From positions 3,590,628 to 3,654,627 of the forward strand of contig NZ_CH672387.1 of the NCBI RefSeq assembly GCF_000153465.1: a stretch of 64,000 bases of DNA, given 5' to 3'. Source of the DNA: Aurantimonas manganoxydans SI85-9A1 (GTDB taxonomy: Bacteria > Pseudomonadota > Alphaproteobacteria > Rhizobiales > Rhizobiaceae). The notes under the pieces are model-generated. The model saw nothing but the letters and a program-made list of their open reading frames with translations, made no database searches and had not been told where the DNA came from. A program made the position numbers and the translations under genes. Of this stretch, positions 44,023 through 53,314 are shown piece after piece. Numbering within the stretch: the first letter of the stretch is position 1; every line of letters begins with the position of its first letter.

Positions 44023-45834
44023 ATGGCCGACATGAGAGACAAGCAGCAGCACGGGGTCGACAAGCACCGCCTGCGGCGGATGCATCGCGACGGCATGAAG
44101 CCGCCGATCAACCAGCCCGGCGGTGCCGCCTACCAGGCGCAGGAAAACGCCATTCTCGATTGCGGCTGGGGCCGGCTGGTCTTCGGCCAGACCTTCGACG
44201 ACCCCAAGGAGCTGGTCAGCAGCCTGCGCGAGGAAGGCACGGCGCGGCGCGACATCGCCTTCTATGTGCGCGATCCGCATGTCCTGCTCAGCCATGCGCC
44301 GCAGGAGATCTTTCTCGACCCGTCGCACACCTACCGGCTGGACCTCGCCACCTATCGCAGCGATCCGCGCCGTCCGCGCGGCTATTTCATCCGCCGCATG
44401 TCGTCGGAACAGGATGCCAACGAGGTCAACCGCATCTACCAGAGCCGCGGCATGGTGCAGGTGCATCCCGGCTTCTTCTGGTCGAACCGCGACAACCGGG
44501 CGCTGACCTATTTCGTCGCCGAGGATGAGACCACCGGCGCGATCATCGGTACCGTCACCGGCGTCCACAATCGCCGCGCCTTCAACGACCCGGAGAACGG
44601 CTCCTCGCTCTGGTGCCTGGCGGTCGACCCGCAGGCCACCCAGCCCGGCATCGGCGAAGCGCTGGTGCGACGCCTTGCCGAGCATTTCCAGGCGCGCGAA
44701 TGCGCCTTCATGGATCTGTCGGTGATGCACGACAACGACAAGGCGATCGCCCTCTACGACAAGCTCGGCTTCTACCGGGTCCCCTATTTCGCCGTGAAGC
44801 GCAAGAACGAGATCAACGAGAAGCTGTTCACCGGCACCGACGACGATTACGACCATCTCAATCCCTACGCGCGGATCATTGTTGACGAGGCCCGGCGGCG
44901 CGGCATCCATGCCGAGGTCACCGACGCGCCGGGCGGCTTCTTCCGCCTGACCCAGGGCGGTCGCACGATCCATTGCCGCGAGAGCCTGTCGGAGCTCACC
45001 TCCGCCATCGCCATGTCGATCTGCGACGACAAGTCGGTCACCCGGCGCACCGTCGAGGCGGCCGGCGTCAAGGTGCCCGAACAGATGGACGCCGATGTCG
45101 GCGACGAGGCGATCGCCGCCTTCATCGAGACCCATGGCAGCATCGTGGTGAAGCCGGCGCGCGGCGAACAGGGCCGTGGCATCGCCGTCGGCATCGACAA
45201 TCTGGAGGACGCGAAGACCGCCATCGCGGCGGCCCGCCAGCAATCCGACCGGGTGCTGCTGGAGGCCTGCTTCAACGGCGAGGATCTGCGGCTCATCGTC
45301 ATCGACTACCGGCTGGTGGCCGCCGCGCTGCGCCGCCCGCCGCACATCACCGGCGACGGCCGCTCCAGCGTGCGCGAGTTGATCGAGCATCTGTCGCGCC
45401 GCCGCGCCGCCGCGACCGGCGGCGAAAGCCGCATCCCCGACGACGCAGAGACCACGCGCTGCGTGAAGAATGCCGGCTACGACATGGATGCGGTTTTGCC
45501 CAAGGGCGAATGGATCGCGGTGCGCAAGACGGCGAATCTGCACACCGGCGGGACCATCCACGACGTCACCGGCGAGGTCCATCCGACGCTGGTCCAGGCG
45601 GCCATCGCCGCGGCCCGGGCGATCGAGATTCCGGTGACCGGCATCGACCTGATGGTCAAGGATCCGCGCCAGCCTGACTATGTCTTCATCGAGGCCAATG
45701 AGCGGCCGGGTCTGGCCAATCACGAGCCGCAGCCGACAGCCGAGCGTTTCATCGACCTCTTGTTTCCCCTGTCGATACCGTTTTCAGTGCGCGCAGCCAG
45801 GAATCAGCAGCAGAAATCACGGAAGGACGAATAG
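44023..45834 (+). CDS. ngg: N-acetylglutaminylglutamine synthetase (GNAT-ATP-grasp fusion)
   Basis: A 603-residue two-domain enzyme that makes N-acetylglutaminylglutamine, the precursor of NAGGN. The N-terminal part has a variable lead, then a GNAT acetyltransferase domain at about 120-275 (LTYFVAEDETTGAIIGTVTG; AVDPQATQPGIGEALVRRL). The C-terminal ATP-grasp ligase spans about 330-580 (HGSIVVKPARGEQGRGIAVG; LLEACFNGEDLRLIVIDYRL; FIEANERPGL). This fusion, with the amidotransferase before it and an M42 peptidase after, is the trio described for the osmolyte in Sinorhizobium and Pseudomonas. It starts 7 bases after asnO and its stop overlaps the peptidase GTG by one base. Confidence 0.93.
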   Translation: MADMRDKQQHGVDKHRLRRMHRDGMKPPINQPGGAAYQAQENAILDCGWGRLVFGQTFDDPKELVSSLREEGTARRDIAFYVRDPHVLLSHAPQEIFLDPSHTYRLDLATYRSDPRRPRGYFIRRMSSEQDANEVNRIYQSRGMVQVHPGFFWSNRDNRALTYFVAEDETTGAIIGTVTGVHNRRAFNDPENGSSLWCLAVDPQATQPGIGEALVRRLAEHFQARECAFMDLSVMHDNDKAIALYDKLGFYRVPYFAVKRKNEINEKLFTGTDDDYDHLNPYARIIVDEARRRGIHAEVTDAPGGFFRLTQGGRTIHCRESLSELTSAIAMSICDDKSVTRRTVEAAGVKVPEQMDADVGDEAIAAFIETHGSIVVKPARGEQGRGIAVGIDNLEDAKTAIAAARQQSDRVLLEACFNGEDLRLIVIDYRLVAAALRRPPHITGDGRSSVRELIEHLSRRRAAATGGESRIPDDAETTRCVKNAGYDMDAVLPKGEWIAVRKTANLHTGGTIHDVTGEVHPTLVQAAIAAARAIEIPVTGIDLMVKDPRQPDYVFIEANERPGLANHEPQPTAERFIDLLFPLSIPFSVRAARNQQQKSRKDE

Positions 45835-46988
45835 TGCCGCGGCTTGCCATCGATGCCGAGTATCTGACGGACCAGCTCAAGGCGCTGCTCACCATCCCCA
45901 GTCCGACCGGTTACACGGACACCATCGTGCGCCATGTCGCCAAGGAGCTGGAGCGCCTCGGCCTGACTGCCGAACTGACCCGCCGCGGCGCCATCTCGGC
46001 CGTCCGCCAGGGCTCGCGCCGGGCCTCGGCCCGCGCCATCGTCAGCCATCTCGACACGCTCGGCGCCCAGGTGAAGCAGCTCAAGGACAATGGCCGGCTG
46101 GAACTGGTGCCGATCGGCATGTGGTCGGCGCGCTTTGCCGAAGGCGCCCGCGCGACGCTGTTCACCGAGGCCGGCACCTATCGCGGCACCATCCTGCCGC
46201 TGAAGGCCTCGGGGCATACCTACAACATGGAAATCGACACCATGCCGGTGGGCTGGGACTATGTCGAAATGCGCGTCGACGCCCTGTCGCGCAATCGCGA
46301 GGAGCTCGACAAGCTGAAGATCGAGATCGGCGACACGGTCGCCATCGATCCGCAGCCCGAATTCATGGAGAACGGCTTCATCGTCTCGCGCCATCTCGAC
46401 AACAAGGCCGGCGTCGCGGTGATGCTGGCGGCGATCGAGGCGATGGAGCGCGAGGGCGTGTCGACGCCGGTGGACATCCACTGGCTGTTCACCATCGCCG
46501 AGGAGGTGGGCGTCGGCGCCGCCTCGATCCTGACCCCCGACGTCGCCTCGATGATCGCCGTCGACAACGGCACCTCGGCGCCGGGCCAGAACTCGTCGGA
46601 ATTCGGCGTGACCATCGGCATGTCCGACCAGTCCGGCCCGTTCGACTTCCATCTGACCAAGAAGCTGGTGCGGCTCTGCATCGACGAGGACATCAGCTAC
46701 CAGAAGGACATCTTCAAGTTCTACCGCTCGGACTCGGCCTCGGCGATCGAGGCCGGCCACGACGTGCGCACCGCCCTCATCACCTTCGGCGTCGATGCCT
46801 CGCACGGCTACGAGCGCATCCACATGCATGCCCTGCGCTCGCTGTCGGAGCTGATCACCGCCTATGCCACCTCGCCGGTCGAGATCGAGCGCGACCGCAA
46901 CCAGCATGCCGGCATCAAGGGCTTCACCCGCCAACCGGCGATCGAGGCGGAACAGGAACTGGCCGAGGATTCCGAACCGGCGGAATGA
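45834..46988 (+). CDS. Osmoprotectant NAGGN-system M42-family peptidase
   Basis: A 384-residue zinc aminopeptidase-fold protein, third gene of the NAGGN operon. M42 features: AIVSHLDTLGAQV (metal His-Asp), ENGFIVSRHLDNKAGVAVMLAA with the bridging Asp, LFTIAEEVGVGAAS with catalytic Glu-Glu, and FGVDASHGYERIHMHAL with the last His. The start is GTG at 45834 (TAGTG overlap), preceded by GGAAGGACG. It is thought to hydrolyse or trim the osmolyte, its precursor or a peptide precursor when salt falls; the real substrate is not established as far as I know. Cytoplasmic, no signal peptide. Confidence 0.9.
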   Translation: MPRLAIDAEYLTDQLKALLTIPSPTGYTDTIVRHVAKELERLGLTAELTRRGAISAVRQGSRRASARAIVSHLDTLGAQVKQLKDNGRLELVPIGMWSARFAEGARATLFTEAGTYRGTILPLKASGHTYNMEIDTMPVGWDYVEMRVDALSRNREELDKLKIEIGDTVAIDPQPEFMENGFIVSRHLDNKAGVAVMLAAIEAMEREGVSTPVDIHWLFTIAEEVGVGAASILTPDVASMIAVDNGTSAPGQNSSEFGVTIGMSDQSGPFDFHLTKKLVRLCIDEDISYQKDIFKFYRSDSASAIEAGHDVRTALITFGVDASHGYERIHMHALRSLSELITAYATSPVEIERDRNQHAGIKGFTRQPAIEAEQELAEDSEPAE

Positions 46989-47090
46989 CCCCGGCGGAAC
47001 AGTCCCGGCGGCGCTCAACCACTCTCCCCTTGCCCGTCGAACGGGCTAGGATGATCATGTCGGCACAGAGGCGGCACGGCGGGGGACAGC

Positions 47091-47525
47091 GTGACGGCGC
47101 AGGCATGGATGGCGATCGCCATGGAATGGTGGAATGCGTGGATCGCGATCGCGACACGCCAGCCGGTCATCGCCGCCATGGGACTGGCGTTGGCGCTGCT
47201 GTCGCTGATCCTGACGCGCAGCGTGGTCATCTTTCTGGCGGCGGTGTTTCTCGCCGTGATCGCCGTCCGCGCCACCGCGCCGGTGGACGATCCGCTGCAG
47301 CGTCAGGTCCTGGCCTATGGAAGCCTCGCCGTGATCGTCGCGGTCTCGCTGGTCGCCATGGCCCTGCGCTTGCGGCTGCGCGACACGCGGGACCGCTTGA
47401 GCCAGTCGCAGGCCCGCGAGGCGGAACTCCAGGGGCTCTATGATAGCGAAGTGCGGTGGCGCCAGGCCGCCGGCGATCGGCGCGAGACGCTGCCTCCGGC
47501 GCCGAGCGAGACATCCGAGGCCTGA
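47091..47525 (+). CDS. Small membrane protein of unknown function
   Basis: A 144-residue protein I do not recognise. It has two hydrophobic segments (AAMGLALALLSLILTRSVVIFLAAVFLAVIAVR region, about 27-62) and a third (AYGSLAVIVAVSLVAMAL, about 75-95), followed by a cytoplasmic-looking tail with a short coiled coil (RLSQSQAREAELQGLYDSE) and Pro-rich end. The start is a GTG at 47091 after GGGGGACAGC, but an in-frame ATG at 47106 is also possible. It follows the NAGGN operon on the same strand 102 bases downstream, with no evidence of functional linkage. Confidence 0.55.
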   Translation: MTAQAWMAIAMEWWNAWIAIATRQPVIAAMGLALALLSLILTRSVVIFLAAVFLAVIAVRATAPVDDPLQRQVLAYGSLAVIVAVSLVAMALRLRLRDTRDRLSQSQAREAELQGLYDSEVRWRQAAGDRRETLPPAPSETSEA

Positions 47526-47546
47526 GCCCCGGCGCCTCGCCGCCCG

Positions 47547-48407
47547 TCAGAAGCTCGCGTCGGACAGGAGCATAGGTCCCGACGGCCGGCCAGCCGGCAC
47601 AAGCCGCACCACCTTGAAGCCGCGCTCCTGCAGCGCCTGCAGGAAGTCCGGCAGCATCGCCGCCGTGCGCGACTGGATGTCGTGGAACAGCACGATGCCG
47701 CGGCCGTGCTTTTCCAGCGACAGCAGCGTGCGGTCGCGAACGATCGACGGCGCGTCGCGGAAATAGTCCTTGGAGTCGATGTCGACGTCGATCGCCACGA
47801 CGCCCTCGCCCGACAGACGCTCGCGCAGCGACCGCGTGTCGGCGAGATAGGGAAAGCGGAAGAACGGCGCCGGACGCCGGCCGATCGGCGCCAGTGCCGC
47901 CGAGACGCTGCGCTGGCCGCGGTGGATCTCGGCGATGGCCGCGTCGGCGCTGAGCGTGCGCAGATTGGCGTGGCCGTCGGTGTGGGTGCCGATGGTGTGG
48001 CCGTGCAGCGCCACGTCCTGGGCGATCTTCGGATAGGCGCGGGCCATCTGGCCGACCATCAGGAAGGTCGCGCCGACGCCGTATTCGTCGAGTGCGCGCA
48101 GGATCTTGTGGGTCTTGCCCGGAATCGGACCGTCATCGAAGGTGAGCACCACCTCCCTGGGTTGCAGAACGATGTCGGAGATGTGGCTGACTTCCAGCGT
48201 GCGACCGTTCAGCGGCGAAGACGAGACCGGCGCGAAGGACTGGAACAGCGGGAAGGCGCCGTCTGAAGCATCGGGCGCGAAACCGAGCGCGGAGACCGAC
48301 GTCGTGGCGGTCGGGCCCTTCATCGCAAGGCTTCTCGCCTCGTTATGGCCGCAGCCGGCGATGAGGGCGAGCGCCAGGATGGCGGCCCCGGCACGAAACA
48401 GTTTCAT
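47547..48407 (-). CDS. Lipoprotein polysaccharide deacetylase (NodB-homology, CE4)
   Basis: A 286-residue exported deacetylase. The N-terminus is a lipoprotein signal peptide (MKLFRAGAAILALALIAGCG) with the lipobox IAGC, so it is probably anchored in a membrane facing the periplasm. The CE4 domain starts VVLTFDDGPIPGKT (catalytic base and metal Asp), GHTIGTHTDGHANL (metal His ligands), RFPYLADTRSLRERL, and VLFHDIQSRTAAMLPDFL. It removes acetyl groups from peptidoglycan or another acetylated glycan. Divergent from nothing close: it shares its upstream region with fdhD's 3' end. The ATG at 48407 is fixed by the signal peptide. Confidence 0.9.
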   Translation of the reverse strand: MKLFRAGAAILALALIAGCGHNEARSLAMKGPTATTSVSALGFAPDASDGAFPLFQSFAPVSSSPLNGRTLEVSHISDIVLQPREVVLTFDDGPIPGKTHKILRALDEYGVGATFLMVGQMARAYPKIAQDVALHGHTIGTHTDGHANLRTLSADAAIAEIHRGQRSVSAALAPIGRRPAPFFRFPYLADTRSLRERLSGEGVVAIDVDIDSKDYFRDAPSIVRDRTLLSLEKHGRGIVLFHDIQSRTAAMLPDFLQALQERGFKVVRLVPAGRPSGPMLLSDASF

Positions 48408-48502
48408 GACAGCGATCCGGAGAGTTTCGACGCTCCGGTTGTATCGCGCCATGGTTAACGCCCGGTTGCGTGCCTCCCCCCGTTTCGATCCGCCGGCCGG
48501 GG

Positions 48503-49363
48503 TCAGGCGCTCCGGGGCCGGACCTCTCCCCTTGGGCGACGCCCAGCCGACGCCGCGTCGGCGCCTGCAATGCGCGCGGGATGGGTGAAGATCTCGAAAC
48601 CCTCATCGCGCACCACTGCCACCAGCGTGATGCCGGCGGCCTGCGCCTCCGCGATGGCGAGCTCGGTGGGCGCGGAGATCGCGGCGATCAGGCCGCAGCC
48701 CATCACCGCCGCCTTCTGGATCAGCTCCACCGAGACCCGGCTGGTGATGGTCAGGAAGCCGGTCGCGGGATCGATGCCGGCCCCGGCCAGATGCCCGGCC
48801 ACCTTGTCCAGTGCATTGTGCCGGCCGACATCCTCGCGCAGCACCACCATGTTACCGCTCGGCCGGTGAAATGCCGCCGCGTGGACGGCGCGCGTCAGCC
48901 GCGTCAGCTCCTGCTGCCGCGCCATGTTGGCCACCGCATCGGTCAGTTCGGCCGGCGCGACGGAGACGTCCGCCGCATCAACGGCCGGCAGGTCGCGGCC
49001 TGCGAGCTCCAGCGATTCCACGCCGCAGAGGCCACAGCCCACCGGCCCCGTCATCTGGCGTCGGCGGGCGGTGTAGGTCGCGGCGCGGGCCTCGCTCAGC
49101 CACAGCCGGCAGTCGATGCCGAGGTCGCTGTCGACGATCTCCATCCGCTCGATCTCGTCGGGACGGGTGACGATGCGCTCGTTCAGGGCAAGGCCGATAC
49201 CGAGATCCCGGATATGGGAGGGCGTCGCCATCATCACCGCATGGGTCGAGCCGTCGACCGAGATGGCGATGGCGGTTTCCGCCGGCACCTGGCGCGTCGC
49301 CGATGCGAAGGCGCCGTCCCGAAAGACGATGCTCTGCGTGCCCGTCGACGGGTTGCGGGTCAT
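48503..49363 (-). CDS. fdhD: Formate dehydrogenase accessory sulfurtransferase FdhD
   Basis: A 286-residue protein that passes sulfur from IscS to the molybdenum cofactor of formate dehydrogenases. The active-site CxxC loop is [12 protein letters not shown], in the typical central position; before it stand [22 protein letters not shown] and after it [26 protein letters not shown], all family hallmarks. No formate dehydrogenase subunit gene lies in the window. A LysR-type regulator gene lies 106 bases upstream on the same strand. Start ATG at 49363. Confidence 0.94.
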   Translation of the reverse strand: MTRNPSTGTQSIVFRDGAFASATRQVPAETAIAISVDGSTHAVMMATPSHIRDLGIGLALNERIVTRPDEIERMEIVDSDLGIDCRLWLSEARAATYTARRRQMTGPVGCGLCGVESLELAGRDLPAVDAADVSVAPAELTDAVANMARQQELTRLTRAVHAAAFHRPSGNMVVLREDVGRHNALDKVAGHLAGAGIDPATGFLTITSRVSVELIQKAAVMGCGLIAAISAPTELAIAEAQAAGITLVAVVRDEGFEIFTHPARIAGADAASAGRRPRGEVRPRSA

Positions 49364-49469
49364 GCCTGATCCTTCTTGCGGCGAGCGGGGCGGATCGTCG
49401 TCCACGCCGGTCCCCGGCCAAGTGGAGCAGAGCGGCGTTGCCGCAAGCGCTATCGTCGCGCCGACGTGT

Positions 49470-50354
49470 TCAGGGCCCGTCCGGCAGCGCGCTTTCATCC
49501 CAGAAGGCGGTGAGGATCGGCGGGCGCGGATCGCGCCGGGCCGTGACCAGACCGATGCGGTAGCTGACGTCGCCATCGGTGATGGGGATCGCCACCATCG
49601 GGTCGGCCAGGCCCAGCGTGTCGGCGAAGGGACAGGGCATGATCGTCGCCAGATCGGCGGCCCGCACCTGCGCCAGCAGCGCGATCATCGAGTTCGATTC
49701 CATCACCGCCCGGAATGCCCTCCCCTCGGCCCCCAGATGCCGGTTGAGGATCTGCCGGTTCTGCATGTCGCCAAACAGGAGGCAGAGCGGGATCGAGGCC
49801 GCCTCCTCCCAGGTCACGCTCGCCCTGTCGGCCAGGCGGCTGCCGCGCGTCGTCACCAGGCAGTAGCGCTCGGCATAGAGCGGCCGTGTATCCAGCCGGC
49901 GCAGACGCTCGTCGTCGAGATAGGTCAGGGCGACGTCGATCTCGAAATTCTCGACGCCCTGCACGAGCTCGGTCGAGGTGTGCGACATGACCTCGAAGGA
50001 GACATCGGCGTGCCGCGCCAGGAACGGCGTCGTCAGCCGCGCCACCACCGGCAGCGCCGTCGGCACCGCGCCGATCCGCAGATGACCGGAAAGGCCGGAC
50101 CGGACGGTGCGGATCTCCTCGCGCATGGTGCGCAGATCGTCGGTGATGCGCCGCGCCCAGACCAGCACGCGCTCGCCTTCGTCGGTCATGCCCTGGAACC
50201 GCGAACCGCGATTGACCAGCGTCACCCCGAGCCGCTCCTCCAGCTGGCGCAGACCCGCCGACAGGGTCGGCTGGGTGATGCCCAGCCGTTCGGCGGCGCG
50301 GCCGAAATGCTTCTCGCCGGCCAGCATGATGAGATATTCGAGCTTGTCGATCAT
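49470..50354 (-). CDS. LysR-family transcriptional regulator near fdhD
   Basis: A 294-residue LysR regulator. The winged HTH occupies residues about 3-60 ([40 protein letters not shown]). A substrate-binding domain follows from about 88 ([37 protein letters not shown]). It is an apparent positive regulator of a nearby target, with ligand unknown. Since fdhD is the next gene downstream in the same direction, formate metabolism is a possible link, by analogy with LysR proteins near fds operons. It is divergent from queF with 108 bases between. Confidence 0.88.
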   Translation of the reverse strand: MIDKLEYLIMLAGEKHFGRAAERLGITQPTLSAGLRQLEERLGVTLVNRGSRFQGMTDEGERVLVWARRITDDLRTMREEIRTVRSGLSGHLRIGAVPTALPVVARLTTPFLARHADVSFEVMSHTSTELVQGVENFEIDVALTYLDDERLRRLDTRPLYAERYCLVTTRGSRLADRASVTWEEAASIPLCLLFGDMQNRQILNRHLGAEGRAFRAVMESNSMIALLAQVRAADLATIMPCPFADTLGLADPMVAIPITDGDVSYRIGLVTARRDPRPPILTAFWDESALPDGP

Positions 50355-50462
50355 CGCGGCACCCTATCAATCGCCGGGCCACGCTCCTACATGCAACGGC
50401 TTGGCGCCGCCGCTGTCCCCAGGAAGCGGCGCAGTCCTTCCGACGGCTTCACGGACGCTTCC

Positions 50463-50924
50463 ATGGTTTCTCCCGACGATCTCTCCCAACTCGGCCGCGA
50501 CGCCCGTCCCGCCGCCTCGCCCGAAGAGGCGGTGCTGGAAACGGTGCCCTACACGCGCGGCGACGGCGCGCCGGCCATCGTGCGCTTCACCTGCCCGGAA
50601 TTCACCTCGCTCTGCCCGGTGACCGGCCAGCCGGACTTCGCCCATCTGGTCATCGACTACGCGCCGGACGAGCGGCTGGTGGAATCGAAGTCGCTGAAGC
50701 TGTTCTTGACCAGCTTCCGCAATCACGGCGCCTTCCACGAGGATTGCACCGTCTCGGTCGGCCGGCGCATCGTCGCCGCGACCCAGCCTTTGTGGCTGCG
50801 CATCGGCGGCTACTGGTATCCGCGCGGCGGCATTCCGATCGACGTGTTCTGGCAGACCGGCCCGGCCCCAGAGGGCGCCTGGGTCCCGGAGACCGGCGTG
50901 CCGCCCTATCGCGGCCGTGGCTGA
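50463..50924 (+). CDS. queF: NADPH-dependent 7-cyano-7-deazaguanine reductase (QueF type I)
   Basis: Reduces preQ0 to preQ1 with NADPH, in queuosine tRNA modification. The 153-residue unimodular form fits type I QueF (about 150-165). Catalytic elements: the Cys in [15 protein letters not shown] that forms the thioimide, the Asp of the same segment, [21 protein letters not shown] (substrate recognition Glu and His), and [20 protein letters not shown] (NADPH side). There is no N-terminal extension and no membrane segment. The ATG at 50463 is the first in-frame codon that precedes the recognised homology. No preQ1 riboswitch was seen before it. Confidence 0.95.
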   Translation: MVSPDDLSQLGRDARPAASPEEAVLETVPYTRGDGAPAIVRFTCPEFTSLCPVTGQPDFAHLVIDYAPDERLVESKSLKLFLTSFRNHGAFHEDCTVSVGRRIVAATQPLWLRIGGYWYPRGGIPIDVFWQTGPAPEGAWVPETGVPPYRGRG

Positions 50925-51089
50925 CCACTGCGTTCGGGGCGTTCGCATTGATCGCCGGCCGCCCCGCGCCTAAAGCATCGAGGAAGCAAGCGCGACGGCG
51001 CGGCGCCGGCCCTTCCGGGTCGGCCGGCCGGGGTCGCGGAGACGAGGCGGCATGCCGGGGCGCATGACCTGCAATCGGAGCGGACGGAC

Positions 51090-52217
51090 ATGACAGACCA
51101 GGACACGCAGCTCGACAGCATCGAATCGGCCATCGCGGCGATCGCCGAGGGCGAGCTCGTCGTCGTGGTCGACGACACCGACCGCGAGAACGAGGGCGAC
51201 CTGATCATGGCCGCCTCGAAGGCGACGCCCGAAAAGATGGCCTTCATGATCCGCCACACCAGCGGCATCATCTGCGTGCCGATGACCGCCGACCGCGCCG
51301 ACCGGCTGAACCTGCCGCCGATGGTCGCCAACAATCTCGACCCGATGCGCACCGCCTTCACCGTGTCCGTCGACTACAAGGTCGGCATGACCACCGGCAT
51401 CTCCGCCGAGGAACGCACCAACACGGTGCGGGCGCTGGCCAACGACAATTGCTCGGGCACCGACTTCCTGAAGCCGGGGCATATCTTCCCGCTGATCGCC
51501 CGGGACGGCGGCGTCCTCACCCGCTCCGGCCACACCGAAGCGGGCACCGATCTCGCCAGGCTGGCCGGGCTGGAGCCGGCCGGCGTCCTGGCCGAGATCG
51601 TCAATGACGACGGCACGGTGAAGCGGCTGCCGGAGCTGCTGGTCTTCGCCCGCGAGCACGGCCTGAAGATCATCTCCATCGAGGACCTGATCTCCCACCG
51701 CATCCGGCGCGAGTCCTTCGTCACCTGCGTGCGCGAGGAGCCGATGAAGGTCGGCGGCGTGGATGCCATGCTGCGCATCTACGAGACGCCCTTCGACCAG
51801 ATGCAGCACGTGGTGGCGGTGTTCGGCGACGTGCGCGACGGCGAGAAGGTGCCGACCCGCATCCACCGCGAGCAGCCGGTGCTCGACCTGTTCGGCCGCA
51901 CGCGGGAGACCAAGACCTGGGTGGAGATCGCCGTCGACCGGCTGAAGAGCCACGGCTCCGGCGTCCTGATGCTGCTGCGCACGCCCAATGTCGACGATTT
52001 CGAGACCGGCGACACGGTCGCCGACCATGCCGACGGCGAACGCCACGGCAGCGCTCTGAAGCGCCAGCAGCGCTGGCGCGAGATCGGCGTCGGGGCGCAG
52101 ATCCTGCGTGATCTCGGCGTGCGCTCGATTTCGGTCGTGGCCACGCATGAGCGCGCCTATGTCGGCCTTACCGGCTTCGGCATCGAGGTTGCAGGGACCA
52201 TCCTCGTCGAGGATTGA
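51090..52217 (+). CDS. ribB: 3,4-dihydroxy-2-butanone 4-phosphate synthase with degenerate GTP cyclohydrolase II half
   Basis: A 375-residue protein for riboflavin synthesis. The N-terminal RibB domain (about 1-205) is intact: VVVDDTDRENEGDLIMAASK with the metal/acid loop, HTSGIICVPMT, and HTEAGTDLARLAGLEPAGVL. It turns ribulose 5-phosphate into the four-carbon unit and formate. The C-terminal half has the GCH II outline (MQHVVAVFGD; TRIHREQPVLDLFG) but lacks the three-Cys zinc-binding loop that a working GTP cyclohydrolase II needs, so only the first activity is likely. ATG at 51090. Stand-alone. No FMN riboswitch precedes it. Confidence 0.92.
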   Translation: MTDQDTQLDSIESAIAAIAEGELVVVVDDTDRENEGDLIMAASKATPEKMAFMIRHTSGIICVPMTADRADRLNLPPMVANNLDPMRTAFTVSVDYKVGMTTGISAEERTNTVRALANDNCSGTDFLKPGHIFPLIARDGGVLTRSGHTEAGTDLARLAGLEPAGVLAEIVNDDGTVKRLPELLVFAREHGLKIISIEDLISHRIRRESFVTCVREEPMKVGGVDAMLRIYETPFDQMQHVVAVFGDVRDGEKVPTRIHREQPVLDLFGRTRETKTWVEIAVDRLKSHGSGVLMLLRTPNVDDFETGDTVADHADGERHGSALKRQQRWREIGVGAQILRDLGVRSISVVATHERAYVGLTGFGIEVAGTILVED

Positions 52218-52516
52218 GACCCGGCGACGTCATCCGGGCAGCACGCCGCGCATCACGCGTGCCGCTAGGTCGCAACCCGGCTGCAACCGCCGAACACTCC
52301 GCAGAGGAACATGCGGGTATTTCCTCCGCCTTATGAACAACATGAGTCAGATGCGCCGTGCGTCGCGCCATAACAGCACAGATTTTGTCTCAACTTGGCA
52401 CAACTCGCGTGGCGAAGCAAAAACTTCCGTTAAGTCAGCATAATCCTGTTGATATTCGTCAAATATGATTCAATCCTCTCCTTGCGCTACATCATAACAA
52501 CGGAGGCGTTTTTTCC
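52218..52516. other. 299-base AT-rich intergenic region
   Basis: No gene seen. From about 52310 the sequence turns clearly AT-rich, unusual for this genome. It contains TATGAT at 52464-52469, a near-consensus -10 box without a convincing -35, and the ribosome-binding site GGAGG (52502-52506) of the next gene. It is the likely promoter region of the small secreted protein gene. Confidence 0.45.
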
Positions 52517-52822
52517 ATGCGCAAGGTCCTGCTTAGCATTCCCGCTATCGCTGCGGTGCTCGCGTTTTCGGCGACCGCCGAAGCCAAAACCTACAAGCGA
52601 CACATCGCCGAAAACAACGAGAAGGCATATTGCGTCGAGTACGTGCCTTCCACCTACATCTACAATACCCGTGGCAAGAAGGTCGTCGGCGAGAGCCGCT
52701 CCTGGGTCGGCGACTTCGTCGACGGCGCCACCATCGTCAAGCGCCGCAATCCGGCCGTGTACAAGACCACGCGGAAGCTCGTCGAGCAGGATCACTACAC
52801 GCTCGTCGACGGCGCCTGCTGA
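52517..52822 (+). CDS. Small secreted protein, function unknown
   Basis: A 101-residue protein not recognised beyond its layout. Residues 1-23 are a Sec signal peptide (RKVLLSIPAIAAVLAFSATAEA, then KTYKR). The mature form of about 78 residues is basic and Tyr-rich with two Cys (KAYCVEYVP; LVDGAC) which may form a disulfide. Resembles the small periplasmic proteins common in rhizobia. It has a strong ribosome-binding site (GGAGG, spacing 10) and an AT-rich promoter region, suggesting a well-expressed product. Periplasmic or secreted destination is inferred. Confidence 0.7.
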   Translation: MRKVLLSIPAIAAVLAFSATAEAKTYKRHIAENNEKAYCVEYVPSTYIYNTRGKKVVGESRSWVGDFVDGATIVKRRNPAVYKTTRKLVEQDHYTLVDGAC

Positions 52823-52894
52823 CATCGCACGAGGGGGGTGCGAGCAGATGTGCCCGCTCCCCCTTCATCCTTGCCCCAGAAGGAGCGGACGCCG

Positions 52895-53314
52895 ATGACC
52901 GTCACCGCCAGCTTCACGGCAGCACTCGTCCTGGCCGCCGGCCTGACCATTCCTTTCGGGGAAAAATCTCCCCCCGCCACCGCGCCCGCTCCGCTGCCGG
53001 AATACGGGCTCGCCTTCGAATTCGTCGAAGAGGAGCGCGGCTACACGCTGAACGCCCTCGTCCAGGATCGCGCCACCCGCAAGGTGGAGAGCACCACCAT
53101 CAACCGGTGCAATGCGATCGACATCGAGTCCTTTTCCGAAGGCCTGTTCGGGAGCCCCGTGCGTTGCGACGGGGTGAATTACGTTTTCGAGACCGAGGGC
53201 ACGGCGATCGTCGTGGAATCCTCCGACACCAAGCCGTCGCGCCGGGTGAAGATCCTGCCCCCCGGCCACGCCATCCTGAACGGCATTCCGCTGCTCATGG
53301 AGACAGCGCGCTAG
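52895..53314 (+). CDS. Predicted exported protein, function unknown
   Basis: A 139-residue protein. A hydrophobic N-terminus (TVTASFTAALVLAAGLTIPFG) could be a signal peptide, without a perfect cleavage site. The rest contains Cys in NRCNAIDI and VRCDGVNYVFE and is beta-rich with a repeated pattern (GYTLNALVQDRATRKVEST). No family recognised. AAGGAG at 52880-52885 supports the ATG at 52895. The 3' end overlaps that of the convergent lipoprotein gene by 20 bases. It lies 72 bases after the small secreted protein and may share its transcript. Confidence 0.6.
   Translation: MTVTASFTAALVLAAGLTIPFGEKSPPATAPAPLPEYGLAFEFVEEERGYTLNALVQDRATRKVESTTINRCNAIDIESFSEGLFGSPVRCDGVNYVFETEGTAIVVESSDTKPSRRVKILPPGHAILNGIPLLMETAR

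Noticed and set aside
50355-50462. preQ1 riboswitch before queF
   Set aside because: No C-rich pseudoknot pattern with an A-rich tail was found in the 108 bases.
50925-51089. FMN riboswitch before ribB
   Set aside because: The region has GC-rich palindromic pieces, but the conserved AGGGTGAAATTCC-type core and its partner helices are absent.
52825-52843. Hairpin TCGCAC/GTGCGA as terminator of the small secreted protein gene
   Set aside because: Stem is only 6 bp with a G-run loop and no T tract; too weak to list.
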